Shown: piece by piece, positions 60,321 to 64,000 of the stretch
How the letters are laid out: each line of letters begins with the position of its first letter
How positions within the stretch are numbered: the stretch's first letter is position 1
Assembly (NCBI GenBank): GCA_945865815.1
Contig: CAMBFR010000001.1
Span: forward strand, 53,862-117,861
DNA length: 64,000 nt
Source: Candidatus Sulfopaludibacter sp. SbA3
GTDB taxonomy: Bacteria; Acidobacteriota; Terriglobia; 20CM-2-55-15
Direction of reading: 5' to 3'
Position numbers and translations under genes: made by a program
The notes under the pieces: generated by a model
What the model was told of the DNA's origin: nothing
What the model saw: only the letters and a program-made list of their open reading frames with translations
The model's database searches: none

Positions 60321-61805
60321 ATGAAATTAGCAAAATTGTCCCTTGTCTTTACGCTTGTCCTCGCGGGCTGTGCATCAGCTCCGCCGGAATTGGCAATCGT
60401 CCAGGACGCCGCCGAAGCCATGGGCGGATCTGAAACGATCCTGGCCGCAAACACTCTTGTGCTCGAGGGCATGGGAGAGAACGGAAACTTCGGCCAGAAT
60501 ATGTCGCCGGATGCCACACTGCCGATCCTGAAGGTATCGGAGCTTAAACGCTCGATCGACTACGCTAACGGCCGGTGGCGGCAGCAGCAAACCGTAACGC
60601 CCACATTCATCACCGCCAACACCACACCGCAGGCACAGGTTACCGGCGTGGACGGAGAGGTCGGTTACAACGTGGGAGCCAACGGTAACCCGAACCGGAT
60701 CGCGGAAGATGCCGCGAAAGACCGCGGGATGGAAATCTACCATCACCCGATCGGCGCGCTACGCGCCGCGCTTGCGGAAGGCGCCCAGCTTACCAATCCA
60801 CGCACCGAAGGAGCCAACCGCGTCGTCGATGTCACGACAGCCGCGGGTCACAAGTTCACATTGCACGTCGACAGCACATCGAACCTGCCGGCGAAGGTCG
60901 TTACGATGATCGCCCCGCTTGGAAACAACATATTTGGCGACACCGCCGTGGAAACGACGTTTTCCGGTTACCAGGATGTGGCCGCATTGATGCTGCCGAC
61001 CCGGCTGACAACCAACAGGGACAAGTACACGATTGCCGATATTCAGATTACGTCGTCCACCGTCAATGCCGACGTCGCCGATACCGTCGCCCCCGAAGCC
61101 GCCAAAGCGGCTGCCGTTGTTCCGGCCATACCCACGCCGAACGTCACTGCCGAGCCGGTTGGACGAGGGATCTGGTTTCTTGCGGGCCAGTCTCACCACA
61201 GCGTGCTTGTGGAATTTGCCGACTACGTCGCACTGATTGAAGCTCCGCAGAACGAAATCCGGACGTCGGCGGTGATTGCGAAGGTCAAGGAACTTCAGCC
61301 GAACAAGCCGATCCGGTACGTGGTCAATACGCATCATCACGTCGATCACTCCGGCGGCATCCGCCGTGCAATCGCCGAAGGCGCGACGATCATTACGCAC
61401 TCCCTGAACAAGCCTTTCTACGAAGCGATGGCGCAGCGTCCGTATACGATCAATCCCGATGAACTGAGCAAGAGTCCGAAGCCCGCTACTATCGAAGTGG
61501 TGACGGACAAGTACGAACTCAAAGACGCAACGCGCACCATTGAGATCTATCCGGTGACCGGCAACACGCACGCTGAAACGATGCTGATGGTGTACTTCCC
61601 CGCGGAAAGGCTTCTCATTGAAGCCGACCTGTACACACCGCCGGCTCCGAACACACCGCCTCCACCGGCTTTCCCATTCGCCGGAAGCGTGGTTGAAAAC
61701 GTGCAGAAGCTGAAACTCCGTGTGGATCGGATCATGCCGATTCACGGATTCATCGCCCCCTACCGGCAGTTGGAACAGGCTGCCAGCGCTCCGCGGCCCA
61801 GCTAG
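60321..61805 (+). CDS. MBL-fold metallohydrolase lipoprotein
   Basis: A 494-residue exported lipoprotein: the N-terminus MKLAKLSLVFTLVLAGCAS contains a lipobox. Residues about 25–265 form a beta-rich domain unlike MBL, and the metallo-beta-lactamase fold spans about 275–490. The zinc motif THHHVDHSGG is at about 335–344, with further ligands in VTGNTHAET near 413 and the terminal His in IMPIHGF. Family members hydrolyse lactams, lactones, thioesters or phosphoesters; the substrate is unknown. GAGGAG lies nine bases before the ATG. It is divergent from the acyl-activating fusion gene and followed by a long palindrome. Confidence 0.87.
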   Translation: MKLAKLSLVFTLVLAGCASAPPELAIVQDAAEAMGGSETILAANTLVLEGMGENGNFGQNMSPDATLPILKVSELKRSIDYANGRWRQQQTVTPTFITANTTPQAQVTGVDGEVGYNVGANGNPNRIAEDAAKDRGMEIYHHPIGALRAALAEGAQLTNPRTEGANRVVDVTTAAGHKFTLHVDSTSNLPAKVVTMIAPLGNNIFGDTAVETTFSGYQDVAALMLPTRLTTNRDKYTIADIQITSSTVNADVADTVAPEAAKAAAVVPAIPTPNVTAEPVGRGIWFLAGQSHHSVLVEFADYVALIEAPQNEIRTSAVIAKVKELQPNKPIRYVVNTHHHVDHSGGIRRAIAEGATIITHSLNKPFYEAMAQRPYTINPDELSKSPKPATIEVVTDKYELKDATRTIEIYPVTGNTHAETMLMVYFPAERLLIEADLYTPPAPNTPPPPAFPFAGSVVENVQKLKLRVDRIMPIHGFIAPYRQLEQAASAPRPS

Positions 61806-61818
61806 ACAAAGCCGCAAG

Positions 61819-61926
61819 ACCCTCATCCGGCCCTTCGGGCCACCTTCTCCCGGAGGGAGAAGGACCGTGCTCCAGGACCGTCCTTCTCCCTCCGGGAGAA
61901 GATGGCCCGAAGGGCCGGATGAGGGT
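61819..61926. repeat. Large palindrome, family C
   Basis: Two 47-base arms (61819–61865 and 61880–61926) differ at a single base and flank a 14-base loop, starting 14 bases after the MBL-fold gene. The arms contain smaller palindromes such as GGCCCTTCGGGCC and CTCCCGGAGGGAG. No second copy is in this window. It would form a very stable RNA hairpin and likely ends the transcript. Confidence 0.92.
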
Positions 61927-62066
61927 TAGGGCACGTTGGGCGGCAAAGCTTATTTCCCGAAAGTAGCATCAAGAAACTCGCTCATCCATACCTGTACGTT
62001 GAGCAGTTGCATGATACCTAGCCCTCAATTTTGTAATATATCTTCCATTCTTGTATTCGGACGATC

Positions 62067-62185
62067 ATGCGTCCCAAAGTCTCCAAACGCGGACAGGTCT
62101 CCGTTCCGGCAAGCGTTCGAAAGCAGCCTTCCATCGGCGCCGATTCAACCGTGGAGTGGGTAGTGGAAGGGACCTCGGCGCGAAG
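62067..62185 (+). pseudogene. Truncated AbrB/VapB-type antitoxin
   Basis: Starting at ATG 62067, translation gives MRPKVSKRGQVSVPASVRKQ and then STVEWVVEG, the swapped-hairpin DNA-binding half of an AbrB/MazE-family antitoxin. After VVEG the family match ends, and the frame continues into the following toxin remnant. The C-terminal toxin-binding half is deleted. Confidence 0.72.
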
Positions 62186-62442
62186 ATGCCTAAGAAGCGT
62201 TTCGTCTCGATACGTTGGCTGTGCTCGCGTTGCGCGGTGATGAACCGGGAGCGGACAGAGTGCAAGCGCTTCCCCGGCAGGCCGCGCGCAACCAGTGCGA
62301 ACTGCTGGTTTCCTTCATGACGCGGATGGAGCTTCTTTATTGCACTCGGCGGGAAGAAAGCGAAGCTGCGGCCCGTAGTTGCAAAGATAAAGCGGCGAAT
62401 CGGCGATCCATGCCTGCCGGATGCCTTCGAATGCGTGAATAG
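62186..62442 (+). pseudogene. Frameshifted PIN-domain (VapC) toxin
   Basis: ATG 62186 encodes MPKKRFV; a one-base loss near 62203 then shifts the frame, and DTLAVLALRGDEPGADRV, CELLVSFMTRMELLYC and TRREESEAAAR continue the VapC sequence in the next frame. The first catalytic Asp, in the DTLAVL motif, is therefore out of frame with the start. The 3' part after about 62410 no longer resembles the family. Together with the antitoxin remnant it is a dead vapBC locus. Confidence 0.72.
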
Positions 62443-62460
62443 GCTGGAGTCTTTGATAAG

Positions 62461-64000
62461 ATGCCGGGCGGAAACTCCAGCGTATCTATGATCGGAACAA
62501 AGCTCGCACATTACGAAATCACGCACCACCTGGGTTCGGGCGGGATGGGTGACGTGTACCAGGCCACCGACTCGAAGTTGGGCCGGAGCGTGGCCGTCAA
62601 ATTCCTTCCGGAAGCCTTCAATCACGATGCCGAACGCGTGGCGCGATTCGAGCGCGAAGCGCGGGTGCTGGCGTCGTTAAATCATCCGAATATTGCGGCC
62701 ATTTATGGGTTCGAGCAGTCGGCGTCGCATCACTTCCTGGTGATGGAACTGGTTCCGGGAGAGACCCTCGCCGAGCGCATCCGGCGAGGCCCGATACCAA
62801 CCGATGAAGCGTTTGCGATTGCGAATCAGATCTGCGAGGCGCTGGAGGCGGCGCACGAGAAGGGAGTGGTGCATCGGGACCTGAAGCCGGCGAATGTGAA
62901 GGTGACGCCGGAAGGGACGGTGAAGGTGTTGGACTTCGGACTGGCGAAGGCATTCGCGGCGGGCGCATCGAATGCGCCGCATGCCGATTCGCCGACGCTG
63001 AGCATGGCGGCGACGAATGCGGGAGTGATCCTGGGGACGGCGGCATACATGTCGCCCGAACAGGCCAAGGGGATGACCGTGGACCGGCGGACTGACATCT
63101 TTGCATTCGGCGCGGTGCTGTACGAGATGCTGACGGGGCGGCCGGCATTCCAAGGCGACGGGGTGGGAGATATTCTGGCGGCGGTGATTCGGGCGGAGCC
63201 GGACTGGACGAGGCTCCCTGGCACAGTGCCATTCCGCGTGCGGGAACTGCTGCGCCTCTGCCTGCAGAAAGACGCGAAGAAGCGGCGGCAAACGGCGGCC
63301 GACGTGCGGATCGACATCGAACAGGCGTTGGCGGAACCGGCGGCGGCAACGGCAACTGCGCCCGCACGACGAGCACGCGCGCTATGGATAGCTCTGGCAG
63401 TGGCTGCGGCGCTTGTCCTTGCGATGGCGGTTCCCACGGTGCGTTACCTGCGGCTGACGCCGCCTGCTCCGCCGCCCGAGACGCGCGTCGAGATCAACAC
63501 TCCCGCCACAGCCGATCCCATTTCCTTCGCCCTCTCTCCCGATGGCCAGCAGATCGTCTTCGTGGCCTCCGGTGACGGGACCTCCCGCCTCTGGCTGCGG
63601 TCCATGGCCGCCACCACGGCGCAGCCGCTGGCCGGAACCGAAGGCGCGGCTTATCCGTTCTGGTCGCCCGACAGCCGCTCGGTCGCTTTCTTCGCGGGTG
63701 GCAGCCTGAAGCGGCTCGACATCGGCGGCGGCGCGCCGCAAACATTGGCGACTGCACTCACCGGCCGCGGCGGGACCTGGAATGCGGACGGCGTCATTCT
63801 GTTCATGCCAAACGCCGGATCTCCGCTATTCCGCGTGCCGGCCACGGGAGGCGAACCGGTGGCGGTGACGACACTCGACCGGCAGAATAGCCACCGGTTT
63901 CCCTCCTTCCTGCCCGATGGCCGGCAATTCCTGTTCTACGCGCAGGGGACGCCGGAAACCGGAGGGATCTACCTGGGATCGCTCGACTCGGCCGAAACCC
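62461..64000 (+). CDS. Ser/Thr protein kinase with C-terminal propeller, cut by window end
   Basis: An open frame of 513 codons runs off the right edge. A PknB-type kinase domain (about 17–285) has the Gly loop LGSGGMGDVYQA, the ATP lysine in SVAVKFLPE, the catalytic loop VVHRDLKPANV, the metal motif LDFGLA and GTAAYMSPEQA. A membrane helix (ALWIALAVAAALVLAMAV) lies near 305–322, followed by a TolB/WD40-like propeller starting at ISFALSPDGQQIVFVAS and FWSPDSRSVAFFAGG. Kinases of this build are typical of Acidobacteriota and may sense ligands outside the cell. The start is ATG 62461 (GGAG 12 bases upstream) or ATG 62488, which gives the more usual MIGTKLAHYEI start. Confidence 0.93.
   Translation, partial: MPGGNSSVSMIGTKLAHYEITHHLGSGGMGDVYQATDSKLGRSVAVKFLPEAFNHDAERVARFEREARVLASLNHPNIAAIYGFEQSASHHFLVMELVPGETLAERIRRGPIPTDEAFAIANQICEALEAAHEKGVVHRDLKPANVKVTPEGTVKVLDFGLAKAFAAGASNAPHADSPTLSMAATNAGVILGTAAYMSPEQAKGMTVDRRTDIFAFGAVLYEMLTGRPAFQGDGVGDILAAVIRAEPDWTRLPGTVPFRVRELLRLCLQKDAKKRRQTAADVRIDIEQALAEPAAATATAPARRARALWIALAVAAALVLAMAVPTVRYLRLTPPAPPPETRVEINTPATADPISFALSPDGQQIVFVASGDGTSRLWLRSMAATTAQPLAGTEGAAYPFWSPDSRSVAFFAGGSLKRLDIGGGAPQTLATALTGRGGTWNADGVILFMPNAGSPLFRVPATGGEPVAVTTLDRQNSHRFPSFLPDGRQFLFYAQGTPETGGIYLGSLDSAET

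Noticed and set aside
9564..61926. Repeated palindromes as a CRISPR array or insertion-sequence ends
   Set aside because: The copies are dispersed, differ in length and have no regular spacers; no cas, transposase or integrase gene is present in the window.

Overview
The window is a GC-rich bacterial chromosome segment with dense, mostly co-directional gene blocks. The gene content points to Acidobacteriota (a Solibacter or Vicinamibacter-like lineage). The signs are a Ser/Thr kinase followed by a TolB-like propeller, a secreted IPT/TIG-repeat protein, DUF6152 and GKPDLSGLW-type exported proteins, TonB receptors with an N-terminal carboxypeptidase-regulatory domain, cytochrome c–PQQ dehydrogenases, and many palindromic intergenic repeats. 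This is inferred from protein families; no 16S gene is present.

Layout. 1–3.0 kb: a minus-strand catabolic operon (HpcH/HpaI aldolase, Ldh2-type dehydrogenase, iron-type alcohol dehydrogenase cut by the window edge). 3.0–3.8 kb: no convincing gene. 3.8–8.3 kb: de novo pyrimidine genes arranged divergently (pyrD-pyrF on minus; pyrR-pyrB-pyrC on plus), followed by an exported M20 peptidase. 9.7–15.4 kb: glycogen phosphorylase and a sulfate-activation operon cysH-cysD-cysN behind a good sigma-70 promoter. 15.4–17.3 kb: a cytochrome c–PQQ dehydrogenase. 17.3–25.4 kb (minus): an information-processing block with leuS, an RNase HI-like gene, a C4 zinc-ribbon coiled-coil gene, a CAU tRNA, rpoD, dnaG and an unusual RpiB. 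25.6–29.1 kb: a large IPT/TIG exported protein and a PPOX/flavin-type oxidoreductase.

29.2–46.2 kb is a phosphate/polyphosphate island and the most interesting part. A plus-strand operon (Ppx/GppA phosphatase with HD domain, two tandem thymidylate-kinase-like proteins, a small helical protein, SixA) converges on a minus-strand pstS-pstC-pstA-pstB-phoU-phoB-phoR operon. A second PhoB-like regulator, a TonB receptor, an exported beta-helix-like protein and a CHAD polyphosphate-binding protein follow on the plus strand; a PhoX-type phosphatase lies a little further on. Upstream of ppx, pstS, the second phoB and the TonB receptor I see direct repeats of 7 bases at an 11-base period (Pho-box geometry), three of them about 9–10 bases before a plausible -10 hexamer. 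These genes therefore look like one local Pho regulon linking phosphate import, polyphosphate turnover and outer-membrane uptake.

46.3–64 kb is a mixed accessory region: VOC protein, two decayed VapBC-type toxin–antitoxin loci, PhoX, a catalytically degenerate SGNH protein, small exported proteins, a double-heme cytochrome, an HD-GYP–GAF–GGDEF protein, an NYN–LOTUS RNA-binding protein, a fused acyl-activating enzyme–ACP–PlsC acyltransferase, an MBL-fold lipoprotein and a truncated Ser/Thr kinase. At least six large palindromes in three sequence families sit at gene ends and probably act as terminators. Several genes lack a Shine–Dalgarno sequence but have a -10-like hexamer 6–11 bases before the start codon, which suggests leaderless transcription.
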